From positions 62,001 through 126,000 of the forward strand of contig NZ_KB905820.1 in NCBI RefSeq assembly GCF_000381025.1: DNA of 64,000 bases, given 5' to 3'. The notes under the pieces were generated by a model, which did not search any database, was not told the origin of the DNA, and worked only from the letters and a program-made list of their open reading frames with translations. The stretch is from Streptomyces sulphureus DSM 40104 (GTDB taxonomy: Bacteria; Actinomycetota; Actinomycetes; Streptomycetales; Streptomycetaceae). The translations under genes and the position numbers were made by a program. This document shows positions 8,913 through 17,847 of this stretch, in pieces (position 1 is the first letter of the stretch; every line of letters starts with the position of its first letter).

Positions 8913-10196
8913 GTGCCCGCACTTGTGCTGCTCGGTGCTCAGTGGGGTGACGAGGGCAAGGGAAAGGCCACCGACCTGCTCGGTGGCTCCGTCGACTACG
9001 TGGTGCGCTACCAGGGCGGCAACAACGCCGGCCACACGGTCGTCGTGGGCGACCAGACCTACGCGCTCCACCTCCTCCCCTCCGGGATTCTCTCCCCCGG
9101 CTGCACGCCCGTCATCGGCAACGGTGTCGTCGTCGACCCGTCGGTCCTGCTCTCCGAGCTGAGCGGACTCGCCGAGCGCGGCGTCGACACCTCGAAGCTG
9201 ATGGTCAGCGGCAACGCCCACCTGATCACCTCGTACCATGCGACCTTCGACAAGGTCACCGAGCGGTTCCTCGGCAAGCGCCGCATCGGTACGACGGGAC
9301 GCGGCATCGGCCCCGCCTACGCGGACAAGATCAACCGTGTCGGCATCCGCGTGCAGGACCTCTTCGACGAGTCGATCCTGCGGCAGAAGGTCGAGGCCGC
9401 CCTCGACTTCAAGAACCAGGTGCTGGCGAAGCTCTACAACCGCCGCGCGATCGTCGCTGAGCAGGTCGTCGAGGAGCTGCTGGGGTACGCGGAGGAGCTG
9501 CGCGGCTTCGTCGCGGACACCGCCTACGTGCTCAACGAGGCCGTCGACGACGGCAAGGTGGTCCTCTTCGAGGGCGGCCAGGGCACCCTCCTCGACGTCG
9601 ACCACGGCACGTACCCCTTCGTCACCTCCTCCAACCCGACGGCGGGCGGCGCCTGCACGGGCTCGGGGGTCGGCCCGACGAAGATCGACCGCGTGATCGG
9701 CATCCTCAAGGCGTACACCACCCGCGTCGGCGCGGGCCCGTTCCCCACGGAGCTCTTCGACGACGACGGCGAGGCGCTGCGGCGGGTCGGCGGGGAGCGC
9801 GGTGTCACCACGGGCCGCGACCGCAGGTGCGGCTGGTTCGACGCGGTGATCGCCCGCTACGCGACCCGCGTCAACGGCCTCACCGACTTCTTCCTCACCA
9901 AGCTCGACGTCCTCACCGGGTGGGAGCGCATCCCCGTCTGCGTCGCCTACGAGATCGACGGCGAACGCGTCGAGGAACTTCCCTACAGCCAGAGCGACTT
10001 CCACCACGCGAAGCCGATCTACGAGTACCTCCCCGGCTGGAGCGAGGACATCACGAAGGCGAAGACGCTGGAGGACCTCCCGGCCAACGCGCGGGCCTAC
10101 ATCACGGCGCTGGAGGAGATGTCGGGCGCACCGATCTCCGCGGTCGGCGTCGGCCCGGGGCGGGACGAGACCGTGCAGATCAACTCCTTCCTCTGA
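8913..10196 (+). CDS. purA: Adenylosuccinate synthetase
   Basis: 427 residues, full length. It joins IMP and aspartate using GTP to make adenylosuccinate, the first committed step to AMP. Visible signatures: GAQWGDEGKGK at the N-terminus (P-loop and catalytic Asp), GNNAGHT, the IMP-binding GTTGRGIGPAY, and the C-terminal FFLTKLDVLTG with TKxD guanine specificity. GTG start with GGAAGGGG upstream. It is monocistronic between a leader hairpin and the terminator at 10206-10230, and divergent from the DAGK-like gene. Cytoplasmic; expected to be essential in minimal medium. Confidence 0.98.
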   Translation: MPALVLLGAQWGDEGKGKATDLLGGSVDYVVRYQGGNNAGHTVVVGDQTYALHLLPSGILSPGCTPVIGNGVVVDPSVLLSELSGLAERGVDTSKLMVSGNAHLITSYHATFDKVTERFLGKRRIGTTGRGIGPAYADKINRVGIRVQDLFDESILRQKVEAALDFKNQVLAKLYNRRAIVAEQVVEELLGYAEELRGFVADTAYVLNEAVDDGKVVLFEGGQGTLLDVDHGTYPFVTSSNPTAGGACTGSGVGPTKIDRVIGILKAYTTRVGAGPFPTELFDDDGEALRRVGGERGVTTGRDRRCGWFDAVIARYATRVNGLTDFFLTKLDVLTGWERIPVCVAYEIDGERVEELPYSQSDFHHAKPIYEYLPGWSEDITKAKTLEDLPANARAYITALEEMSGAPISAVGVGPGRDETVQINSFL

Positions 10197-10205
10197 GTCG
10201 AAGCG

Positions 10206-10230
10206 GGCGGCCCGGGCGCACCGGGCCGCC
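10206..10230. terminator. Bidirectional terminator after purA
   Basis: GGCGGCCCGG / CCGGGCCGCC, a perfect 10-bp stem with loop gcgca, lies between the convergent ends of purA and the kynurenine operon. Confidence 0.8.
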
Positions 10231-10242
10231 TCCCGGTTCCCG

Positions 10243-10953
10243 TCAGGCGAGCATGCGCGCGAGTACCCCGAAGGCGGGGGTGTGCGGGACGAGCGCCGCG
10301 AAGTGCCCGCTGCCGGGGAGCAGGTGGAGCCGTGCGCCCCAGTTGTTGGCGTACCTGCGGGAGAGTTCGAGCGGGACGTCGGTGTCGGCGGTGCCGTGGA
10401 GGAGCTCGACGGGGACCCGGGGGAGCAGTCGCATCGGGTCGGCCGCCGCCCACGCCTCGGGCCCTGCCGCACGGCCGAGGAACGCCGCCGCGGCGCCGTC
10501 GCTGAGGCGCAGCTCCCAGGCCCGCTGAAGGTCGGCGACGGCGCCGTAGGTGAGGACGCGCGCGGCAGCGCGTTCCCGCACGGCCGCGGCGTGGAGGGCG
10601 AGTTGACCGCCTGCGGAGTGGCCGAGGAGCACCGCGGGCGGGGCACCGAGCAGGTCGAGCGCGGCCTGCACGTCCTCCGCCGTCTGCGGCCAGCCGCCGC
10701 CGTCCCCCACCCTGCGGTACTCGATGAGCGCGACGCGCATGCCGCGCGCGGCCAGCGCGGAGGCGAACGGCGTCAGGTGGCCGCGGTCCCACTCCTGCCG
10801 CCAGAAGCCGCCGTGGACCACGGCGATGTCGGGACCTGGGCCCGACTCGCCGTAGAAATCGACGACTTGGTCCTGGTGCGGCCCGTACGCCTCGGTGCGC
10901 TCCGGCGCGACGCGTCCGGCCTCCAGGAGAGCACTGAGCTCCGAGTCACTCAA
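10243..10953 (-). CDS. kynB: Alpha/beta hydrolase, probable kynurenine formamidase
   Basis: 236 residues from a TTG start. TTGAGTGA overlaps the kynureninase stop, and GGGAGG precedes it, so translation is probably coupled. Motifs: HGGFW (the HGGxW oxyanion motif of AFMID-type kynurenine formamidases), nucleophile elbow GHSAGG, acid Asp in HGTADTDVP, and His in GSGHFAAL. Kynurenine formamidase hydrolyses N-formylkynurenine to kynurenine and formate, the step between the two neighbouring enzymes. The operon position makes this assignment likely, although the fold alone would only say esterase. The gene symbol is inferred from context and differs in fold from the cyclase-type KynB. Confidence 0.75.
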   Translation of the reverse strand: MSDSELSALLEAGRVAPERTEAYGPHQDQVVDFYGESGPGPDIAVVHGGFWRQEWDRGHLTPFASALAARGMRVALIEYRRVGDGGGWPQTAEDVQAALDLLGAPPAVLLGHSAGGQLALHAAAVRERAAARVLTYGAVADLQRAWELRLSDGAAAAFLGRAAGPEAWAAADPMRLLPRVPVELLHGTADTDVPLELSRRYANNWGARLHLLPGSGHFAALVPHTPAFGVLARMLA

Positions 10954-12172
10954 CGGACCCTCCCGCCACCTCACCGAGGACGCGCGCGGCACGCTCCGTG
11001 TCGCAGAACGAAGTGTAGAGCGGCGCGAAGCCGAAGCGGAGCACACCGGGCGGACGGAAATCCGCCAGGACGCCGCGTTCGCCCAGGAGTTGGAGTACCC
11101 GCTCGGCGCTCTCCGCCGGCCGCCAGCCCAGCGAGACCTGCCCCGCGCGGCGCCCGTGCGGCAGCGGCGTCACCACGTCGGCGCGCGCCGGCGGGACGTG
11201 GACGGCGAGGCACCGCAGGAAGAAGTCGGTGAGCGCAAGGGACTTGGCGCGCACCTCCTCGACGTCCACCCCCTCCCAGACGCCGAGGGCCGCCTCCAGC
11301 GCCAGCAGCGAAAGGATCTCCGGCGTACCGACCCGCCCGCGCGCCGGCCCCTGCGCCGGGACGTATTCCGGGGCCATCGCGAACGGCTCGGCGTGCGAGT
11401 TCCAGCCGGGGAGCGGGGAGTCGAACCGCGGTTGCAGCGCGCGGCGGACGTAGAGGAAGGCGGGGGCGCCCGGGCCGCCGTTGAGGAACTTGTACGTGCA
11501 GCCGACGGCGAAGTCGACGCCGTCCGCGTCGAGTCGGACGGGGAGCACGCCGACGGTGTGGCAGAGGTCCCAGACGGTGCGGCCTCCCGCGGCGCGCACG
11601 GCGGCCGTCGTCACCGCGAGGTCGTGGAGCTCGCCCGTGCGGTAGTCGGCGTGGTTGACGAGGGCGGCCGCGGTGCGCGGGCCCGCGGCGGCAGCGATCC
11701 GGTGCGCCGGCAGCGGACGCACCCGTACGCCGGTGAGCCGTGCCGCGGACTCGGCGACGTAGCCGTCGGTGGGGAACGTGCCCTCGTCGACGAGGAGTTC
11801 GTTCCGCTCGGCGTCCTCCTCACGGGCGAGGCGCACCGCAGCCACCACCGCCTTGAAGACGTTGACGCTCGTGGAGTCGCCGACGACGAGCTGCCCGCGC
11901 TCCGCGCCCACGAGCGGCGCGATCAGGTCGCCGATCCGCTCGGGCGCCGTCCACCAACCCGACTCGGTCCAGGAGCGGATGCGCAGCTCGCCCCACTCCC
12001 GCGCGACCACCTCGGCGAGCCTTCCCTGCACGGCGGCGGGGAGGGCGCCGAGCGAGTTGCCGTCGAGGTAGACGGTGTCGTCGAGGACGAACTCCGTGCG
12101 CTTGGCGGCGAGTCGGTCCTCCGCGTCGAGCCGTGCCGCCTCCTCGGCGAGGCGGTCCCCCGGGTCAGACAC
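10946..12172 (-). CDS. kynU: Kynureninase
   Basis: 408 residues, PLP enzyme that cleaves kynurenine to anthranilate and alanine. Fold-type I aminotransferase signatures: YLDGNSLGALP near the N-terminus, LVVGDSTSVN (phosphate grip), the VWDLCHTVG segment with the Asp that holds the PLP ring nitrogen, and the Schiff-base lysine in VGCTYKFLNGGPGAPAFLYV. The GTG start overlaps the dioxygenase stop (GTGTCTGA), and the 3' end overlaps the hydrolase start. Second gene of the operon. Anthranilate made here can return to tryptophan or feed secondary metabolism. Confidence 0.95.
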   Translation of the reverse strand: MSDPGDRLAEEAARLDAEDRLAAKRTEFVLDDTVYLDGNSLGALPAAVQGRLAEVVAREWGELRIRSWTESGWWTAPERIGDLIAPLVGAERGQLVVGDSTSVNVFKAVVAAVRLAREEDAERNELLVDEGTFPTDGYVAESAARLTGVRVRPLPAHRIAAAAGPRTAAALVNHADYRTGELHDLAVTTAAVRAAGGRTVWDLCHTVGVLPVRLDADGVDFAVGCTYKFLNGGPGAPAFLYVRRALQPRFDSPLPGWNSHAEPFAMAPEYVPAQGPARGRVGTPEILSLLALEAALGVWEGVDVEEVRAKSLALTDFFLRCLAVHVPPARADVVTPLPHGRRAGQVSLGWRPAESAERVLQLLGERGVLADFRPPGVLRFGFAPLYTSFCDTERAARVLGEVAGGSVE

Positions 12173-13061
12173 GGCTGCGCGCCGTCCACAGCTCGGGGAA
12201 GACGGGCTTCGCGGCGCGCTTCTCCAGCCACGCGACCCCGGAGGAGCCCCCGGTCCCCGTTTTCGCGCCCATCGCCCGCCGCGTCGCGAGCAAGTGGTCG
12301 TTGCGCCATCGCCACACGAGCTCGGCGACCTCGACGAGCGCCTCGCCGAGTCGCAGCGGGCCACGCCCGAACTCCGGGGCCGCCACGACGCCCGCGTCGC
12401 CCGCCGCGCCCTCGGCCTCCGCCCGCTCGTCGGCGTAGATCGCGGCCCATGCCTCCTCCACGCCCGGGTGCGGTCGGTACGCCTCGCTGACGTCGCGCCG
12501 CAGCACCTCCTCGGGGACGGGCGCCCCGCACCGCGCGAGGTACGCGAGCGCCTCGTCGTAGACGCCGGGGCGGTGGAGTGCCTCCTCCAACTCGCGGTGC
12601 ACGCGCGGCGATCCGCGGTGCGGCACCAGCATCGACGTCGACTTCTCGCCGAGCAGGAACTCCAGCCTGCGGTACATCGCCGACTGGAACCCCGAGCCGT
12701 CGCCGAGGGCGCCGCGGTAGGCGTTGAACTGCGCGGGGGTGAGGTGCGCCAGCGGCTCCCAGGACGCGTTGAGCGCGGCGAGCTCGCGCGTCGAGCGGCG
12801 CAGTGCGGCGAGCGCGGCGGGCAGGTCGTCGCGGCGGAGGGCTGCCGCCGCCGTCGAGAACTCGTGGACGAGCGCAGTGAACCACAGCTCCATCACCTGG
12901 GTGGTGACGAGGAAGGAGAGCTCTCCCGGGTCGTCGGAGAGCGGACGTTGGAGGTGGGTGAGCACCTCGGCACGTACGTACTCCTCGTACGGCGTGGCCG
13001 CCTCGAAGTCCAGGTTGGGTGTCTCCTCGCCCTGGGGGGCGGCGGACGGACGCGTCGGCAT
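12165..13061 (-). CDS. kynA: Tryptophan 2,3-dioxygenase
   Basis: 298 residues, haem dioxygenase that opens the indole ring of tryptophan to N-formylkynurenine. Family signatures: TPYEEYVRAEVLTHLQ, a substrate-side helix QVMELWFTALVHE, GFQSAMYRRLEFLLGEKS, and WRWRNDHLLATRRAMG with the haem-ligand His, followed by the flexible loop TGTGGSSGVAWL. The ATG start has GGGAGG seven bases upstream; longer frames reach back into non-coding DNA. First gene of a three-gene operon with overlapping junctions, divergent from the amidohydrolase. Confidence 0.95.
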   Translation of the reverse strand: MPTRPSAAPQGEETPNLDFEAATPYEEYVRAEVLTHLQRPLSDDPGELSFLVTTQVMELWFTALVHEFSTAAAALRRDDLPAALAALRRSTRELAALNASWEPLAHLTPAQFNAYRGALGDGSGFQSAMYRRLEFLLGEKSTSMLVPHRGSPRVHRELEEALHRPGVYDEALAYLARCGAPVPEEVLRRDVSEAYRPHPGVEEAWAAIYADERAEAEGAAGDAGVVAAPEFGRGPLRLGEALVEVAELVWRWRNDHLLATRRAMGAKTGTGGSSGVAWLEKRAAKPVFPELWTARSRV

Positions 13062-13246
13062 GGTGGTGCCTCCCTCGTGGTGTGGCCGGGGTCGCCGGGC
13101 TTCTCCGGCGATCATCGGCCGGGGTACGAGCCGACGGCAAGAGCAGAGCACGAAACGTCCCGGGGAGCGCACGCGCGCCGACCGATCCGGCTCGCGCCCC
13201 GGCGCGTCCACGCGAAGTCCCCCACATGAGGGAGAGGTTGCCGGTA

Positions 13247-14392
13247 ATGACGCGCGCTGCACCCCGCACCCGACACCCTGTCCCGGTGACCCATACCCGC
13301 CACCGCACGGCCCGGCTGGCCGCAGCCACCGCCTCCGCCGTCCTCGCCTGCACGCTCCTCGCCGCCTCTCCGGGAGCCCAGGCTGCCGCCGCCGACTGCT
13401 TCGACCGGGAGAAGGAGCCGTACACCTCGAAGGTCGATTCGCACCTGCACTTCCGCCCCTTCGGAGGCAAGCCGATCCCGTGGGAGGAGATGCTCGGGTA
13501 CCTCCAGAAGAGCGGCGTCGAGTACGCCAACGTCTACGGCATCGGCCAGACGCTCCCGTACGACTCGAGCTGCACCTACTACCTCGACTGCCCCGGCACC
13601 CCCGTCACCCCCTCGATGGGCAACGACTTCGCCAACGCCGCCTCCTACGCGGCCGATCCGCCCCCGGACGACGTCCACCTGACGATGTCGATGACCTTCC
13701 CCGACCTCGCGCACCCCGAGGGCGTCCTCGACCGCATGGAACTCCTCGACGAGAACTACCCGGGGCTCTAGCGCTGGATGGGCGAGGTCAACGTCATCAA
13801 GCAGGCGCTCCTCCCCAACGGCCACGAGGCCGCGGGCGAGAAGGCGATCGACGGCTGGGCCCCGTTCATGCGCGAGCTGCGCGAGCGGGACATCCCGCTC
13901 ACCCTCCACTCCGACCTCGGCAACAACGCGGACCCGACGAAGTACCTCCACCTGATGGAGCACGTGCTGGAGCGCTACCCGGAGAACAAGATCGTCTGGG
14001 CGCACGCGGGACTCTCCAAGGAACTCACCGAGATCGGCCCGGACGAGCACCTCGGCATCCTCGGTCGCCTGCTCGACGAGTATCCGAAGCTCAGCCTCGA
14101 CATCTCCTGGCGCGTGCTCTGGGACGAGTACTTCTCGGACCCCGAGATCCGCAGCCGCTACGTCGACTTCCTCGACCGCCACCCGACGAGGATCATCCCC
14201 GGCACCGACTTCGTCGCCTCCGACGACAAGGACTTCGCCGTCTACGAGGAGGAGTTGGAGGTCACCTCGCGGATCAACCGCGACCTGAGCGACGAGGCGT
14301 TCCGCGGCATCGCGCTCGGCGGCAACTACTTCCGCCTCACCGGGCTCGAGGAGAAGGCCCCGCCGGTCTGCGGGTCCGGGCAGCGCCCCTGA
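13247..14392 (+). pseudogene. Secreted amidohydrolase interrupted by one in-frame TAG
   Basis: The reading frame codes for an amidohydrolase_2-type metal hydrolase. It has a twin-Arg-free signal peptide (hydrophobic core about residues 25-45, ending AQAAAADC) and the metal motif DSHLHFRPFG. After ENYPGL comes TAG at 13769-13771. The same frame then continues with RWMGEVN, LTLHSDLGNN (metal His), VWAHAGLS and IIPGTDFVAS to a TGA at 14390. Both halves keep normal coding bias and all expected motifs, so this is one recent substitution (for example CAG to TAG) or a sequencing error. Start ATG chosen because GGGAGAGG precedes it; an ATG at 13226 is the alternative. Confidence 0.85.
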
Positions 14393-14409
14393 CGGCGCCC
14401 GGACGCACC

Positions 14410-14450
14410 GCGCCCCCGCTCGCCGGCTCGACGCCGGTGGGCGGGGGCGC
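14410..14450. terminator. Bidirectional terminator
   Basis: GCGCCCCCGC / GCGGGGGCGC with an inner stem CCGGC / GCCGG, between the convergent amidohydrolase and DUF3151 genes. Confidence 0.75.
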
Positions 14451-14468
14451 TCGGTCGAGGCGGGGTGC

Positions 14469-14882
14469 TCAGCTCAGCGTCGCCGCAGCCGTCGGGGAGC
14501 TGTCCTTGAGGAACTCCGTGCACCGCTGGTACTCCTCCTCCTCGCCGATCGCCTGGGCGGCGCGGGCGAGTGCGTGGAGTGCGCGGAGGAAGCCGCGGTT
14601 GGGCTCGTGCTCGAACGGCACCGGGCCGTGGCCCTTCCAGCCGCTCCTGCGGAGCGCGTCGAGGCCCCGGTGGTAGCCGGTCCGCGCGTACGCGTACGAC
14701 TCGACGGTGCTGCCGCGCTCGAACGCCTCGTCGGCGAGCTGCGCCCAGGCCAGCGAGGAGGTCGGGTAGCGCGCCGCGACCTCGGAGGGCGCGGTGCCCG
14801 CGGCGAGCAGCTCGCGGGGGCCCGGATCGTCGGGCAGGTGGGTGGGGGGAGGTCCCCCCAGCAGGTTCTCGTGAATGGCCAT
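14469..14882 (-). CDS. DUF3151 family protein
   Basis: 137 residues, small cytoplasmic protein of the actinobacterial DUF3151 family, function unknown. The N-terminus IHENLLGGPPPTHLP and the core SSLAWAQLADEAF, YAYARTGYHRGLDALRR and NRGFLRALHALARAAQAIGE are characteristic; the TPR-like helices suggest protein binding. The start is uncertain: GGAGG is only one base before the chosen ATG, and a GTG at 14897 would add five residues. It lies just downstream of fba on the same strand and may be read through from it. Confidence 0.85.
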   Translation of the reverse strand: MAIHENLLGGPPPTHLPDDPGPRELLAAGTAPSEVAARYPTSSLAWAQLADEAFERGSTVESYAYARTGYHRGLDALRRSGWKGHGPVPFEHEPNRGFLRALHALARAAQAIGEEEEYQRCTEFLKDSSPTAAATLS

Positions 14883-14954
14883 ACCTCCAGTCTGCACGGT
14901 CGCCCGACCGGCCGGTACGGGACTGCGGCGCCCTGCACCGCGGCCGGGCAGCGG

Positions 14955-15005
14955 GCACCGGGCCGCGCGGGGCCGGGACCGCCTCGCGGCGGCCGGGCCC
15001 CGTGC
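14955..15005. terminator. Hairpin after fba
   Basis: GCAC.GGGCC pairs with GGCCC.GTGC around an inner GC-rich stem. It lies ten bases beyond the fba stop on the - strand. Confidence 0.5.
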
Positions 15006-15015
15006 GGCGGCGCCG

Positions 15016-16041
15016 TCACGTCAGACGGGTGCCGGTGGAGCGGAGGTTGGTGCAGGCGCGGACGACGCGCTCGGCCATGCCCTGCTCGGCGGCCTTGCCC
15101 CAGCTACGGGGGTCGTAGACCTTCTTGTTGCCGACGTCCCCGTCGACCTTCAGGACGCCGTCGTAGTTGCGGAACATGTGGTCGGCGACGGGCCGGGTGA
15201 AGGCGTACTGGGTGTCGGTGTCGAGGTTCATCTTGACGACACCGTTCTCCAGCGCTGTCGCGATCTCCTGCTCGGTGGAACCGGAGCCGCCGTGGAAGAC
15301 GAAGTCGAAGGGCTGCCCCGACCTGCCGAACTTCGCGGCGACGCCCTCCTGGAGGTCCTTGAGCAGCTCGGGGCGGAGGACGACGTTGCCCGGCTTGTAG
15401 ACGCCGTGGACGTTGCCGAAGGAAGCGGCGAGGAGGTAGCGGCCCTTCTCGCCGAGACCGAGCGCCTCGGCCGTGCGCATCGCGTCCTCAACGGTGGTGT
15501 ACAGCTCGTCGTTGATCTCGTGGGTGACGCCGTCCTCCTCACCGCCCGTGGGGGTGATCTCGACCTCGAGGACGATCTTGGCGGCGGCGGCCTGTGCGAG
15601 CAGCTCCTGGCCGATCTCCAGGTTGTCCTTGAGCGTCTCGGCCGAGCCGTCCCACATGTGCGACTGGAAGAGCGGTCCCTCGCCGCGGTCGACGCGCTCC
15701 TTGGAGTGGGCGATGAGCGGGCGGACGTAGCCGTCGAGCTTTTCCTTGGGGCAGTGGTCGGTGTGGAGGGCGACGTTCACCGGGTACTTGGCGGCGATGA
15801 CGTGCGCGTACTCGGCGAGCGCCACGGCACCGGTGACCATGTCCTTGCTGTACTGGCCGCCGAGGAACTCGGCCCCGCCCGTGGAGATCTGCACGATGCC
15901 GTCGCTCTCCGCCTCGGCGAAGCCGCGCAGCGCGGCGTTGAGGGTCTGCGAGGAGGTGACGTTGATGGCCGGGTAGGCGAACCTGCCCTCCTTGGCCCGG
16001 TCGAGCATCTCGGTGTAGACCGCGGGGGTCGCGATGGGCAT
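15016..16041 (-). CDS. fba: Class II fructose-bisphosphate aldolase
   Basis: 341 residues. Zn-dependent aldolase of glycolysis and gluconeogenesis, joining DHAP and glyceraldehyde-3-phosphate. Signatures: FAYPAINVTSSQT, the zinc-ligand motif ALHTDHCPKEKLDGYV, EVEITPTGGEEDGV, the zinc His in ASFGNVHGVYKPGN, and FVFHGGSGSTEQEI followed by KMNLDTDTQYAF for phosphate binding. ATG with AGGAG seven bases upstream. Its own promoter should lie in 16042-16281. Class II enzymes of this length are normal for Streptomyces. Confidence 0.98.
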   Translation of the reverse strand: MPIATPAVYTEMLDRAKEGRFAYPAINVTSSQTLNAALRGFAEAESDGIVQISTGGAEFLGGQYSKDMVTGAVALAEYAHVIAAKYPVNVALHTDHCPKEKLDGYVRPLIAHSKERVDRGEGPLFQSHMWDGSAETLKDNLEIGQELLAQAAAAKIVLEVEITPTGGEEDGVTHEINDELYTTVEDAMRTAEALGLGEKGRYLLAASFGNVHGVYKPGNVVLRPELLKDLQEGVAAKFGRSGQPFDFVFHGGSGSTEQEIATALENGVVKMNLDTDTQYAFTRPVADHMFRNYDGVLKVDGDVGNKKVYDPRSWGKAAEQGMAERVVRACTNLRSTGTRLT

Positions 16042-16281
16042 CTGTCCGCTCCTAAGGGGTGGGTGTCTCGGACGTCTTCGAGCAGGTTGCGACGACTGCG
16101 CGAAGTCGGGTCAGGCTCAACGGATCGACGGCATCGTCGTATGCCATCTTCCCAGACGTTCCGGACGCCCAAGCCACCGGTTCACGAGTGCACAACTCGC
16201 GGGTGACGCAAAGGGATCGCCCGCCGGAACGCGGACGGGGGCGCACGACGGGCAGCGCACGCGGGGCGCGTCGGCCTGCGC

Positions 16282-16821
16282 TCAGTCGAGGTCGAGGTCG
16301 GCGAGGTCGTAGGCGTGGACGTAGTCGAGCCCCGCGCGCGTCAACGCGGGGGCCGCGCCCCGCTCGACGAGCGTCGCCACCGCCACCACCTCGGCGCCCG
16401 CCTCGCGCACCGCCTCGACCGCGGTGAGCGGAGTGTTGCCCGTCGTCGAGGTGTCGTCGACGACGAGGACGCGGCGCCCCGCGATCTCCGGGCCCTCGAC
16501 GCGGCGCTGCATACCGTGCGCCTTCCCCGTCTTGCGGACCACGAAGGCGTCGAGACGCCGGCGGCGGGCCGCCGCGGCGTGCAGCATCGCCGCCGCGACC
16601 GGGTCGGCGCCCAGGGTGAGGCCGCCGACGGCGTCGAAGTCGAGGTGGGCCGTGGCGTCGAGGAGGACCTGCCCCGCCAGCGGCGCCGCCGCGCCGTCGA
16701 GGGTGATCCGGCGCAGGTCGATGTAGAAGTCCGCCTCCTGCCCGGAGGAGAGCGTCACCTTGCCGTGCACGACGGCCTTGTCCTTGATCTGCTGCAGCAG
16801 CTCGCCGCGTACGTCGTTCAT
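16282..16821 (-). CDS. pyrE: Orotate phosphoribosyltransferase
   Basis: 179 residues, makes OMP from orotate and PRPP in pyrimidine synthesis. Visible: GKVTLSSGQEADFYIDLRRITLDG at the N-terminus, VGGLTLGADPVAAAML, the flexible-loop VRKTGKAHGMQRRVEG, and the PRPP loop RRVLVVDDTSTTGNT. The usual acidic pair is present as DD. The chosen ATG has no good ribosome site upstream, so the start may be leaderless or weakly translated. It lies 86 bases after the epimerase gene on the same strand. Confidence 0.93.
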   Translation of the reverse strand: MNDVRGELLQQIKDKAVVHGKVTLSSGQEADFYIDLRRITLDGAAAPLAGQVLLDATAHLDFDAVGGLTLGADPVAAAMLHAAAARRRRLDAFVVRKTGKAHGMQRRVEGPEIAGRRVLVVDDTSTTGNTPLTAVEAVREAGAEVVAVATLVERGAAPALTRAGLDYVHAYDLADLDLD

Positions 16822-16907
16822 GGGGCACGAGCTTACGGGGCGGCGGCTCGGCCGCGGGCGGCGCGACCGGGACGCCGCCCAACACACGTGCGCCGCAGGG
16901 GAGTCGG

Positions 16908-17753
16908 CTACGGACGGCGCCAGGTGAAGGTGACAGCGGCCTCCAGCGGCTCCAGCGGCGTGACGAGGCCGGGGTGGGTGTTGAGGCCGTCGGGCGGTCC
17001 TGTCTGCGGCTCGACGCAGACCCCCTCGGGCTGCTCGTCGTAGACGACGAGCCACTCCATCCGGCTGCCGACCGTGAGCTCCAGCGCCCCGGGCCAGGTG
17101 AGCGTCGCTTCGACGCCGTCGGGCATGCCGAAGCAGTCGTCCCAGGGGCCGGGTTGCGGGTCGATGCGCCGACCCGTCGGGAGGTGGTCGGGTCCGCGCT
17201 CCTCCTGCCACTGCGGCGAGAAGTCGAGCCTCACCTCCTCGCCCCCGTCGAGGGTGCGGCGGAACCAGGGGTGCCAGCCGGCCTGCGCGGGGAACGTCGC
17301 CTCGGGGCTCTCGACGCCGAGGCCGAGGTGGAGGGAGCCGCCGTCCTCGGCGAGTTCCACGGTGTGGGTGACCTTCCCCTCCCACGGCCAGGGGTCGGTG
17401 AGTTCACAGGTGAGAACCGCCGAGCGGGCACCGCGGCGTGCCACCTCCCAGGAGGCGTCGCGCACGGTGCCGTGGATGGCGTGCGGGCCGTTGGTCACCG
17501 GGAGTTGGTAGAGCTCGCCGCCGTTGCGGAACCGCCCGCGGTCGACCCGTCCGCACCACGGCACCATCAGGAAGAGGCCGTACCGCTCCCCCTGCCTGAG
17601 CAGCTCGGTGCCGCCGACGCGGAGCGAGCTGATGCGGCTTCCGCGCTCCGGTTCGATCGTCAACTCCGCGTCCCCCGCCCGGAGGACGACTTGCTCCTCG
17701 GCGTCCCCGGCGTCCGCGGCTCCCGTGGCTTCCGTGGGGGTCAGGTCAGTCAT
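16908..17753 (-). CDS. Aldose 1-epimerase family protein
   Basis: 281 residues, galactose-mutarotase-like beta-sandwich. After an acidic leader (1-25) come ELTIEPERGSRISSLRVGG, LFLMVPWCGRVDRGRF (Arg region), the catalytic His in PVTNGPHAIHGTVRDASW, the second His in PAQAGWHPWFRRTL, and the C-terminal catalytic Glu in GVCVEPQTGPPDG. Such enzymes interconvert sugar anomers; the substrate cannot be told. It is followed by pyrE and may form an operon with it. Confidence 0.88.
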   Translation of the reverse strand: MTDLTPTEATGAADAGDAEEQVVLRAGDAELTIEPERGSRISSLRVGGTELLRQGERYGLFLMVPWCGRVDRGRFRNGGELYQLPVTNGPHAIHGTVRDASWEVARRGARSAVLTCELTDPWPWEGKVTHTVELAEDGGSLHLGLGVESPEATFPAQAGWHPWFRRTLDGGEEVRLDFSPQWQEERGPDHLPTGRRIDPQPGPWDDCFGMPDGVEATLTWPGALELTVGSRMEWLVVYDEQPEGVCVEPQTGPPDGLNTHPGLVTPLEPLEAAVTFTWRRP

Positions 17754-17804
17754 ACGCCGCACCCTAACCGTCCGCACCCCGGCTGCCGACAGGGCACGGA
17801 GGCG

Positions 17805-17831
17805 GCGCGGTCACCGTCGCGGTGGCCGCGC
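17805..17831. terminator. Terminator after the hydrolase gene
   Basis: GCGCGGTCACC / GGTGGCCGCGC (one G-T pair), 5-base loop, just past the end of the hydrolase gene on the - strand. Confidence 0.65.
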
Positions 17832-17847
17832 GCCCGTCGACGGCGGC

